From assembly GCA_013397455.1 (NCBI GenBank), contig VYZB01000167.1:1334624-1398623 (forward strand): DNA of 64,000 nt, given 5' to 3'. Position numbers and translations under genes: made by a program. The DNA comes from Crotophaga sulcirostris (Eukaryota; Chordata; Aves; Cuculiformes; Crotophagidae). The notes under the pieces are model-generated. The model did not search any database. It saw nothing but the letters and a program-made list of their open reading frames with translations, and was not told the origin of the DNA. Positions 50,247-61,034 of the stretch are shown in pieces (the first letter of the stretch is position 1; each line of letters begins with the position of its first letter).

Positions 50247-53200
50247 ACTGGAGGTCTACTGGAGGTGTATTTTCCTGTGCTTCCTCCCTTTTCTCTCCTC
50301 CTCCCTCTGTCTCTCATGGAAAATGCTGTTTGGTGTAATCAGTCTAACTCATTTCTGTGTGGCTTCTTCCCTTTTTCTTCTCTTTGTACCATGTCATCAC
50401 ACTCATCTTTCCCTCTAATTATGCTCTTCTGCTTGCCTTCTCTTTCTAGGACTTGGCCTGGGAAAATTGCTGTGGTAGCTCAGAGCAGGGAATGTAGGTA
50501 GAGCAGAAAACCTGTATCAGATTTAGAGATGGTTGTGCAGATTGCTTATTCAGAAGTGTTGTTGGTGTTTTCACAGCTTTGTAAGGGAGGTGTCTCATTA
50601 CTTTTCTGGTTGTAATGTGTGAGGTCTGGACAAAAAAATAAGTTATAGTCTTTATTTTTAGATGGTAGCTCCTTCTCTTAGATTTGTTCTTATCAGCTGC
50701 TCAGATATCATTTGAGATATCTCTGAATTCTTAAGTTTAATAAACCCCCAACTGCTTGCAGCCTCAGAAACGACGCAGGTCTGTGCCTCCACCTGTCAAC
50801 TTTCTACTCGGAAACACTGCCTGTGCTTGCAGCACTACATGCCAGAAACATCTTGGAGAGGACTGAGAGGGAAGCTGCCATCAGCAATGAAGGTGCTGTG
50901 ATCTGATAGCTACCCAAACAGGGTGACTTTTATCAGTGAGAAGTCTCAGATTGCTTTGAAAGTGGTGGAAATCCTTTGTCCTTGGAGACAAAGTCAGGGA
51001 GCAAGTAATCACGTTTTCGTTTAACTGGAATAGGACTTGGCACCCAAATGTTAATATAGACTCTTAGACTACAGATTAATTTAGTAGCATCTGTAATTTT
51101 AATCTATGATGAAAGAGGCAAGATAAGGATAACAAAAAAATTCCAGGATATCAAAAGAAACCCTTATATGTATGATGGAAAGCAGAGAGAAAGTGCTTGC
51201 AAAGAATGAGGCAGCCTTCTGGTAAGGTAAGCTACCACAACAAAGAAGGCAGAATTTTTTTATTCCTACCTTGAAAATGTGTGATTACATCCAGGAAATA
51301 CTTGCTATTCTTCATTTTTCTTCCTAAGGGAAGCCCCCTGACAAACATTAAGTACTGACTTATTCCTTACACCTAAGGTCAATTGTGTGATAGCATATGG
51401 ATTTTGATTTTGTTGCCTTAAAGGATCGATGAAAATACAGTAAAAGAAAACTTTTTATATCATCAGATGCGAGGATGACCTCGATTTAATTTCCAGATCT
51501 GCTACAGACTTTCTTGGTAATTCCAGAAAAGTCTTTTAATTTCATGTGTTCCATTCTTTACCTAGATAAGGTGGGATAATATATTTTATCTCCCAATCTT
51601 TGTCTACCATATGTGTTCACAAGACTAGCTTTTTGACCTGTTTTGTTTGAGTATGACAAACCTAAGTCTTTGCTGTTTTAGCCAGTGTTTCAAGGTGTTA
51701 CTGTGTTAGAAATAGTAGCTTGCTCAAAACATTGTATATTTGACTATAAGCTAACATGTCAACAGGAAAAAAGGATCCCATTATTTTAGTTTTATCCATG
51801 ATAATACAAACAGAGGAGCTATACTAGCTGTGTTGCAACAACTTAGTCAAAATTAAAATAGATGGAAATTACAAAAATTAATTTTTCCAAAATGGCGTTT
51901 TCAAAATGTGATCAGATTACTTGTCCACTGACATTTCATCCAGAGTTTGATGGGCATCATTTAATATCCACAGTTATTTTAAAAATGTTGTCAGAACAGA
52001 ATATATTCATTTATGCCAGACCATAATTTTCTCTAGTAATTACAGAGCAAACAGGAAACAAAGGTCCTGCTCCACAGAGATTACAAGCTAAATTTAGATG
52101 CCACATAATCAGTGATATCAGGCAAATGCAGATTTCGGTGTACATTGTGTCCCGTCTCTTTTTCTAAAATGAATGCACTATGCAAAGAACAAGTATTGAA
52201 ACCTGCAGTTGTTCTTATACAATCTAGTTAAGCATCCTGGAGTATGTATGGCCTACAGATTTTATTTTGACTGTCCTCAATATAAATTTATCATGGGTTT
52301 GTTTTGCTTGAGTTCAGAATAAACCAATAACAAAAGTGTTTTGCACAACCCCAAAGCTCCTATACAAGTCCAACCTGAGTAAATAATGGCTTGGCCTGTG
52401 TGAGAATGGTGAGACTTTGGTGGGTGGTTGCAAGAGCTGGTGGTTTCATTTTGTTATGTGTACCAAATCATCATCATGGTGACTTACGAAATTCTGTAGG
52501 TAATTCAAAGAAATTAACTTTATTACTGTTTTCCGGACCATAGCATATGAAAATGGTAACTCTGAGGCTTTTCAATTTGTGTTTAGTGGATAGCAGTACT
52601 CACAGGACTATGTCAACCTTTATCATTCTGAAAAGAAAAGGAAGGAGAAATAGCATAAAAGTTCTGGAGATTAGCTGCTCATATTTCATCTGTCTTATCT
52701 TAAACACGGTAAAAGGCTAGTTATTGCGTCCTTCCTTTTCTCAAGATTGGCTAATTGTTACATTATATACTTTTTTATTAGTCAGCTAAAATATTGGGCT
52801 GTGATGACAGATACGATATGTTGTGTGTGTTGTTTTGGCTTGGTTTGGTTGGTTGGTTGTTTTTTATTATATTTCTATTTATTTATTAAGAAATAAATAC
52901 GTGTGTATGTCATGCCAGGCTCCATAGTTCGGGACCCAGTTCATGTCACCTTGAGAACTAGTGCTGTAAATTAAAAATAGGAAAAAAAATGTTACCTTTT
53001 TTTCTCACACACTCTTATACTTGCAGAGCTGTGCTCCTTTAATTGTTCAAGTGGCAGCATTTTTGTGATAGGCCATTCATTTTCTAATCAGTACTTAATT
53101 AAAAAAAAACGTAGAGCAGTATAGCTACACAGAGAATGCTCAAAATGTTTGAATATTTTGGAAATCTCAGAAGAAACATTTCTTCTGTAATGTATATTAC

Positions 53201-53599
53201 TTTCTTAGGTGACTCTGCTGGATATTTACTTTGAAGTGTATAAGGTAATTTTAAGTGTGTGAAATTTAACTATTTCTTTGCTTTTTATTTCAATGAAGTC
53301 GCAATACTACATGTCCACATAAATAGAGACTACTCATTAAAAGAGGATTAAAAAAAAATTGTAACAACCTGCTCAAAAAAGAATCTCTGGATCACTTTTC
53401 AGCCTATTTTTAAGTCCTGGAGTATTGCATTTCAGGCCATTAAGTTTTTTAAGTGTTGGAAAGCTAAGATTGTCTTTCTGTGCATAAAAAAAGTATGGAT
53501 TAACTGGTAACAGACTGACAGCATCTTCTGGAGTATGTAGAAAATAGGTGCAAATGTGAGAGGTAAGATATAATGGGATGTAAGACTTGGAAGTGTCAG
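50247..53599. other. Intronic stretch without recognisable features
   Basis: Intron 52 DNA between the LTR and the long CR1. A pyrimidine-rich patch lies at about 50278-50440, and a TG/GGTT tract at 52821-52870. I see no named repeat, RNA gene or exon. Overlapping open frames of about 60-105 codons at 50000-50500 come from the biased base composition. Confidence 0.6.
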
Positions 53600-55348
53600 T
53601 CTGAAGTAGAAGCAAGACCTCAAGGATTTAACTCACCTTTGAAAACATCTGTCCCAGTGTGCCGTAAGATGAGTCGTAGGGGCAGACAGCCGGCCTGGAT
53701 GAGTAAGGAGCTTCTGAAGGAGCTAAGTAAGAAAAAGAGGGTGTATCGCCTTTGGAAAGAAGGGGAGGGAAATCAGGTTATGTTCAAAGATATTGTTAAG
53801 TCATGTAGGAAGAAAATTAGGGACGCAAAAGCCCAGCTGGAGCTCAAATTGACCACTTCTGTTAAGGATAATAAGAAATGTTTCTATCAATATATTAATG
53901 GCAGAAAGAAGGGCAGCAACGACCTCCACTTCTTATTGAATGTGGAGGTAAATATGGTTGCTAAAGTTGAGGAAAAGGCTGAGGTACTTAATGCCTTCTT
54001 TGCCTCCATTTTCAACAGTAAGGCAGATTGTTCACTGGACAACTGGTCTTCTGAAGTGGTGGATGGGGTCAGGATGCGATATAGCTCCCCTGTAATCCAG
54101 GAGGAAGATGTCAGAGACCTGCTGAGCCACTTGGATCCTCATAAGTCCGTGGGACCAGATGGGATCCATCCTAGGGTGATGAGAGAGCTGGCAGATAAGC
54201 TTGCTAAGATGCTCTCCATCGTTTTTCAACAGTCCTGGCTCACTGGAGAGGTCCCAGAAGACTGGAAGTTGGCCAATGTGATGCCCATCCACAAGAAGGG
54301 CCATTGGGACAATCTAGGTAATTACAGACCTGTCAGCCTGACCTCAGCTCCAGGTAAAATTATGGAGCAGATAATCCTGGATGCAATCATGCAGCACTTG
54401 CAGAACGACCAAGAGATCAGGCCCAGCCAGCATGGATTTAGGAGGGGTAGGTCCTGCCTTACCAACATGATCTCCTTTTACGACAATGTGACTTGCCTGG
54501 TGGATGAGAGGAAGGCTGTGGATGTCGTATACCTGGACTTCAGCAAGGCCTTTGACACTGTCTCCCATAGTAGACTCCTGGAGAAGCTGACAGCCCGTGG
54601 CTTGGACGGGAGCACTCTGTGCTGGGTTAGGAATTGGTTGGATGGCTGAGCCCAGAGAGTGGTGATGAATGGTGTCTCATCCAGTTGGCGACCGGTCACC
54701 AGTGGTGTCCCCCAGGGATCGGTGTTGGGCCCGGTCCTGTTTAATGTCTTTACTGATGATCTGGATGAGGGGATTGAGTCCATCATTAGCAAGTTTGCAG
54801 ACGATACCATGGTGGGAGGAAGTGTTGATCTGTTAGAGGGTAGTATGGCCCTACAGAGCGACCTGGACAGACTGGAGAGATGGGCTGATTCCAGTAGGAT
54901 GAGGTTTAATAAGTCCAAATGCCAGGTGCTACACTTCTGGGCCACTCAGTTTAAGAAGGATGTCAAGACACTGGAGTGTGTCCAGAGGAGAGCAACAAAG
55001 ATGGTGAAGGGTTTGGAGCACAAGCCCTACGAGGAGCGACTGAGGGAGCTGGGGCTGTTTAGCCTGGAGAAGAGGAGGCTCAGGGGTGACCTTATTGCTC
55101 TCTAGAACTACCTAAATGGAGGTTGTAGTCAGGCAGGGGTTGGTCTCTTCTCTCAGGTGACCAGTGACAGAACAAGAGGACATGGACTCAGGCTTTGTCA
55201 GGGGAGGTTTAGGCTTGATATTAAGAAAAAATTCTTCACTGAAAAGGTGATTGGCCATTGGAAGGCACTGCCTGGGGAGGTGGTGGAGTCACGGTCCCCG
55301 GAGGTGTTTAAGAGGAGATTGGATGAGGCATTTAGTGCCATGGTTTAG
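53573..55348 (+). pseudogene. CR1 ORF2 (reverse transcriptase) with two stop codons and an internal deletion
   Basis: One frame runs from 53573 to the natural stop at 55346-55348, broken only by TGA at 54647-54649 and TAG at 55103-55105. The TGA follows WVRNWLDG, where CR1 proteins have Arg, so a CGA to TGA change (CpG decay) explains it. The TAG replaces a Tyr codon in ALYNYL. Reverse transcriptase landmarks in order are PDGIHPRVM, LANVMPIHKKG, NYRPVSL, QHGFRRGRSCLTNM, the catalytic VYLDFSKAFDTVSH (Asp codon at 54536), [14 protein letters not shown] and the catalytic FADD (54794-54805). After KSKCQVLHF the frame jumps straight to WATQFKKDV, skipping the segment that the 12.4-kb copy partly retains (its 12386-12510). 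The end ...RRLDEAFSAMV is the normal ORF2 C-terminus. The first codons up to about 53625 may be flank, not element. Not functional because of the stops, the deletion and the missing endonuclease. Confidence 0.92.
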
Positions 55349-55443
55349 ATGATGGGTTGGTGTTGGTGTTAGTGTTACTGTTGGGTTATAGGTTGGACTC
55401 GCTGATCTCAAAGGTCCTTTCCAACCTTGTAGTACTGTGATAC
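53600..55443 (+). mobile_element. CR1 LINE, 5'-truncated, with most of the reverse transcriptase
   Basis: This is the longest transposon in the window. It starts in the linker after the endonuclease, near CRKMSRRGRQPAWMSKELL, so the endonuclease part is missing. It runs through the reverse transcriptase, the C-terminal region and the 3' end with GTTGGACTCGCTGATCTCAA and a tail AGTACTGTGATAC near 55443. The exact 5' edge is uncertain by some tens of bases. It lies in the DMD sense direction. It shares subfamily features with the copies at 12.4 and 60.8 kb. Confidence 0.95.
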
Positions 55444-58400
55444 GCTGAGTCCAATATTAATATAATTTTTCTAAAAAATTGTTGTTTTAAACCAAAAAAA
55501 AGTTTGCTTTTGTCTTGGCTGATGCAGTTTAATTAGGAAGTATTACAGTAGTAAGGGTACGGACCTTCAGAGTTATAGAAAGCCGAAGCTTAACTTTTAC
55601 ATTATGTTATTCTAACAGCTCATATAATATTTAATATCCAGTAACACAAGGAAGACATTTTCTGTTTAACCACTGTAAAATGAATCAAAGCCAGGTGCAG
55701 CCTTTGAATTTTATATTTATGGATTTTGTGGGTAGTGGAGGTTCTCCTGAGGAAATTATTTTTCTTCTTGAAGAAGAAAAAAGTAATTTAAATAGTATGA
55801 AAAATTTTGTTTAGTAATGTGGAGACTGATATTCATACATTTGCAGACTTTCTAAGTGCATTGTAATTTTCTAGGTGTTTTGGTACTCTGAGATTTCCCA
55901 CAGTCTTGCTCACACAGTTAAAGTTGTGTCTATTAAATCTAACCCAAAACAAATCAGTGCTGAGATTAACAAATGCAGATATATTTGAAAAGCAGGTCTC
56001 AGCCTAAACTCAGTAGAGCGATGACATTAAAAATATATGCCATAAATATGAGTTTATGATGACAACACAAAGTTACATGGTAATAAGAATTCTCAAATTC
56101 ATTGCCTGTATACTTCATTAGGTAGGAAATGAATTTCATGCATTTCAGGATTTAAACTGCCAGACCTACTATTATGTTTTTGCATCAGTAAGTTTGGAAG
56201 TCTATGAATGCATTAGTATATGAAATCTGATGTCCTTTAGTAATGCTAATAGCATTCTCGTTTATTTTCAGAGAAAGGAGATTATCATTTCACTAATTTA
56301 ATGTCCCATTTTTAAATACAGGCACAGATAAGTCATATGTCTTCTAAAAAAAAGTTTTTTTAAAGTATTTTGTAGATAGGTTGGTTGGTTACTACAAGTG
56401 CTATCATACATGAACAGAAATTAGATTCATAATTATAAATTATTTTCCCTCTAATAGCATAAGTAACCAAAAACCTAGACAAAACACTAACATACATTTG
56501 GGCAAAGATAAATACTAGAATACATAGTCACATCTAATTAATAATTACATTTCTAAGAAATGCCAGAAATTGATGATTTTTTTTTCCTATTAAATTCTTT
56601 GACATCTTTTCTATAAATTTTAAATTGAAATGATTGGATTCCTTACATTCACTCATCTAGTTAATCAGGTTAGTCATAATCTCATGGCTTCAGTTTGGGT
56701 ACCTTCCATCAGTCTAAATATCTTTTCTATATCTAATGTAAGTCTTCATAATTATATGATGAATATTTAAAAAAGTAGCCAGATTCGATAATGTAGCAGC
56801 TATTTTTTACATGCAGTGAAGGAAATAGAATAAAACAAACATTTTGAAAGACTATTAAATCATTACAGCAAGGGAGGACTCTATTTTTTCAGTTAGTACA
56901 ATGTTACTAAAAAATGGGTGGGGTTATATATACAATCCAAATATGCAAGTCTCTGCAGAAAAAAATAGTTCAGTTAACTTCTGTTGGCTTGTCCATATGG
57001 ATCCTGCTCCTGGAGTCAGGGAATAATCACTGCTGATTCTGCATACTGCCTGATCAGTAGGACTGACTGTGGCAGTCTGTTTCTCCATAAATGTCCTGCT
57101 CTATTTCTCAAGGCTCTGAGGGCAATGGAGAGGTATCAGAAGTTCATTCCCTAATCTGTCTGTCCATCTTCCTAACCACCACTTGCCTGTATATGCATAT
57201 ACATATTTTGGTTTCTGTAGGTTTCTAGAAAAACTATATTTAGGTTCTTTACCTATTTTGTACTAAATCCTGAAGAATCTTACTCTCTTTAGGGTAAGTG
57301 TTAATTTCTTACATCAAAATTTTGCAGATTATATACAGTTTTAAAATGTAAAGTAAATGCTCTTCTGTATCATGCATATAATTATCTATTTCCTTTTTTA
57401 TTTAGGAAAAAATTATCATGAAAATTTCATTTGAGTGCTGTTAAATGTTTTATGTATAAAAACTTTTAAATTCTTGACAAACTAGTGAATACTTTCTGAA
57501 GGACCTATTTTCCAAGTAATAAGCTCTTGCATGCCCTTCTCAGTGCTCAGTCATAGAAGCTGATTTTTGTTTGTTATAAGAAACTGATTTCTTTAGATGT
57601 GCTACCAGCTTAATCTGGTCTTTAACTCCCACTCTGTATAGGAAGGTATAAGGCATGCTTTATAGTGCTGAAGAATTATTCACTTTGTGTTTAGTGGAAA
57701 CCACTTAACAGTTTTCAGTTCATTCTGTTTGATCTAGCACTTCCAAAGTGACTGAGTGACCTTCATTAGTTTGACCATATGGAAGTGATTTTTAGATAAA
57801 AGAAAAATAGGCTTACCCTAGTGAAAGAAAACAAAATTAGATCATAGAATTGCGATAGTTGGCAATAGTTACCCCCAAAAAGTATCAAACAACAAAGTAA
57901 GATTATGAGTGTGTGTCAGTTCACAATAAACATTTAAATCTACTGAAATCTCTCTTATTACCTATCTTTCATAACCTCTGAGAGGCCAAGGAAAGTAACA
58001 TTCTTCTTTCTCGGGCTTTCATGTCTTGACAGGTCTTTCAGGTACGTTTTCATTGCTCTGTGTCACCTCAGAAAGACAACTGAAGGCTCTAAGCACTTCT
58101 TCCTGGTTTCCCTTGTAGTACCTTTCATCTCTAGAATATTGCACAATAGTATAGAGGATTACAATTCCTTTTTGTAAGCCATGTTTTTTTTTTAAAAAAT
58201 CTGTTGTTACATATTATGATACATATATAAAAAAGAATAATAATCTTTCTATAAATGCCTTAATAGATTTATAGTGCATAAAACCCACATCTGACATCTT
58301 AGTGGCATAAATCACAGAGTTCACATTAAGCTAGATATTCTAAATTGCCACACCAATATTAACTTTGGATTTATTGGCTAAGTCCTCTCATCACATTACT

Positions 58401-60782
58401 AACTCTCTAAGAGATGTATAAAATGTCTTAGATGACACATTATTCCTGTTTTTAATTTGTTAGGTTAAAGCATTGCCATAACATTCTAAGGTCATTGTTC
58501 AATACATATGACTTGTATAAGCTTCTGAAAAAGATTAAGAGAAATACTGCTTTAAAAGACAAGATAAATAAGGACAGATGAAGCATAAAATACTATCTGG
58601 GTATCTGAGTAGAGTGGCTCCAGCTGTTCTCTTCTGTGTACTCTGTCCTATCCAACTCCACTCCATAATGATGGCCTAAAGGCAGCAACTTAGTAGATGT
58701 TATAACTGTTCCTGTAACTGCTTAAGTACTTCAGGATTTAAAAAAGAAATGTTTTAGACTTGTCCTCCTTTGACTCTGCATCTACTATCCAAGTGTTCTC
58801 CCTGGACTGTTCTCTCTCAGATTCATGACTGTTCATAAAAACAGAGCTGGCATCCTTTTGTCAAGGGATGTCATGTAATAGAATGTATTAAAGTGATTCC
58901 TCCTTGAATAATAAGTCTCAGGTCAGATACCTCCTGTTCTGGAAGGCAGCAGAAGGGAAGGTAGAGCACTTGCAGCAAGAAATAATTGACAAATTGAGAA
59001 CTTTAAAGGAATCTTTTTCCTAGGGGGAAAAACGGTTTAGGTTTATTTGCTTAGAACAATACCATAATGAGAAGCAAGATAATCACAAGATAAGACAACT
59101 CTTAAGTGATGTTTTAACTGTGATTCCGTTCATGTGGTTTACAGAAAACTGAGCCAAAAATGGAAAGCATCGGAAAACCTTACATGTGGTTATTGTGCCT
59201 TCAGAATGGTCTTGTAGCCCAATGAAAAACATTTTTTCCTCATCATTTGTTTATCCCTGTTATGTGGTAATTTATACTGTTTAGTGGAGGAAAAGGAAAA
59301 CAGGAAAAAACGTACAGTAACCTTGTATATTTCTGTTTAAATCCATATTTTCTACTTCCTCCATCATATCTCTCAGAAAATCTGCTCGCTGTTTAGGAGG
59401 ACACAATTAAAATTTTTAGGATTGGAAAAACTGGTGTTCTGTACAGCCAAAAAAAGTTTGATCTACATTTTATAGAGACAAATGTATAGATTATTTAAAA
59501 GCATATGAAGTAAGAGGAAATACGTAACAGTTAGCTATACAGAACATTCAAAGAAAAGTATAATATGGGGCTGCAACTCCAACATAAATTAATCCAATCT
59601 GTCGAACCATTGAAAGATGAAGCTTAAAATGTATACTTATCTTTAAAAACAGCTTTGTAAATGACTTAAACTCTAGGGGAATGTAGGAGTAATCTCCAGG
59701 GGAATATAGATGTAATTTTCAGGATAGAATGTGATTGGAAAAAAATCTTTTCTTGACAACTTTGGAGCTGTGATAGTATGCTTCTAAGGCATCCAATGAC
59801 AATGCTGGACTTGGGCAGTTTTTCCACTGTCCCTCCTAAAACAACTAGTGTTTAAGTTTTTGGCATTTTCTAATATCACAGTCTAAAGGTAATGAGTTTA
59901 GCTCTGCATACTACCATGTCTTCCTGTCTTCTACTTGTAGTGCTGGTTGGTACATGCATATGAAGTCTTGTATTTGCGATACGCAATTATATACTGTGCA
60001 ATCCATGTTCAGACCAGGGCTGCATCCAGTTCTGTAGCAAGATTTTCTGAATGTAGTACAACATCATCATGCATCAATTTCTTAGCCTGTTATACCTAAC
60101 ATTGACAACTGAAGTTGTTACAACTGGCAAAGGATATAAAATGTTTTCTTCTTTATGCTTCATTCTGTTTACCAGTGACAAACACTCTGTACAGCCGTTG
60201 TGTTTAAAGGCTACTCAGTAACCTAAAAATTAAGATTTCAGTTACTCTTTTTTCTTTCAAAGCATTGGCTGTTTCATGTTGCTTAAAGTCATGGGAAGAA
60301 ACATTAAGGATTTGAGAGTTTATGATAAAAATATGAAACTATGCAAAAGTCATTTTTTCCCAATTGGCTGGATTTCAGGCTCAGTATGTCTTTTCATCAT
60401 GATTGTTGTTGCAAGGTATAAGTACATTGACACACTCAAAGATGCATATAAATGATTTTCCTTTTTCAGCTAAGGAATATCAGTAGCTGCTTTTGGTAAT
60501 GTGAATTATAACTCTCCATAATTCTACTCTTCTCCACTTACATTCTGCAGCAGGTCAGATTGCATTAGTAACTCTAGTATTCAAATCTATGAACCTGCAG
60601 TGAAAAAATTACTTTTATAGGAAAATGTCAATATGTTGACAATAATACTTTTGAAAAGCACTCTCCTACAGAGCAAAATGAGTGCAGTTTGTGTAATTTG
60701 TTGGACAAGCACAGTGGAAATTTTCTACCTTGCAAATTCTGTTGCTATTCATTTACCTGTTCACTTTTTTTTTGGAGTGTGT
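55444..60782. other. Intronic stretch without recognisable features
   Basis: AT-rich intron 52 DNA with scattered A and T runs. A 23-bp imperfect tandem repeat lies at 59675-59720 (AGGGGAATGTAGG / AGGGGAATATAGA). 'atcatagaattgcgatagttgg' at about 57841 faintly recalls a CR1 tail but cannot be followed. No gene seen. Confidence 0.6.
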
Positions 60783-61034
60783 AGAGGACATGGTCTCAAG
60801 CTTTGTAAGGGGAGGTTTAGGCTTGATATTAGGAAGAAATTCTTCACTGAAAGGGTGATTGGCCATTGGAATGTGCTACCCGGGGAGGTGTTTAAGAGGA
60901 GATTGGATGAGGCACTCAGTGCCATAGTTTAGCTGATGGGTTGGTATTGCTGTTAGTATTAGGTTATAGGATGGACTTGATGATCTCAAAGGTCCTTTCC
61001 AACCTTGTAATACTATGATACTGTGATACTGTGT
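60783..61034 (+). mobile_element. CR1 LINE 3' end, short young-type copy
   Basis: It begins AGAGGACATGGTCTCAAGC and keeps the last ORF2 codons: [40 protein letters not shown] and the end DEALSAIV, with the natural stop at about 60930-60932. Then follow the 3' end with GATGATCTCAAAGGTCC and a tail ATACTATGATACTGTGATAC. Compared with the other two copies, 24 bases are missing between two GGAGGTG words, in frame. The open frame fused to it upstream (from 60633) is chance flank. Same subfamily as the copies at 12.4 and 53.6 kb. Confidence 0.93.

Noticed and set aside
57841..57880. Possible CR1 tail ('atcatagaattgcgatagttgg')
   Set aside because: Only a few words agree, and neither side continues into CR1 sequence.
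60633..60932. 99-codon open frame that seems to join unique sequence to a CR1 end
   Set aside because: Only the last ~50 codons are CR1. The first part is flanking intron that happens to be in frame, with no splice or promoter evidence for a fusion gene.
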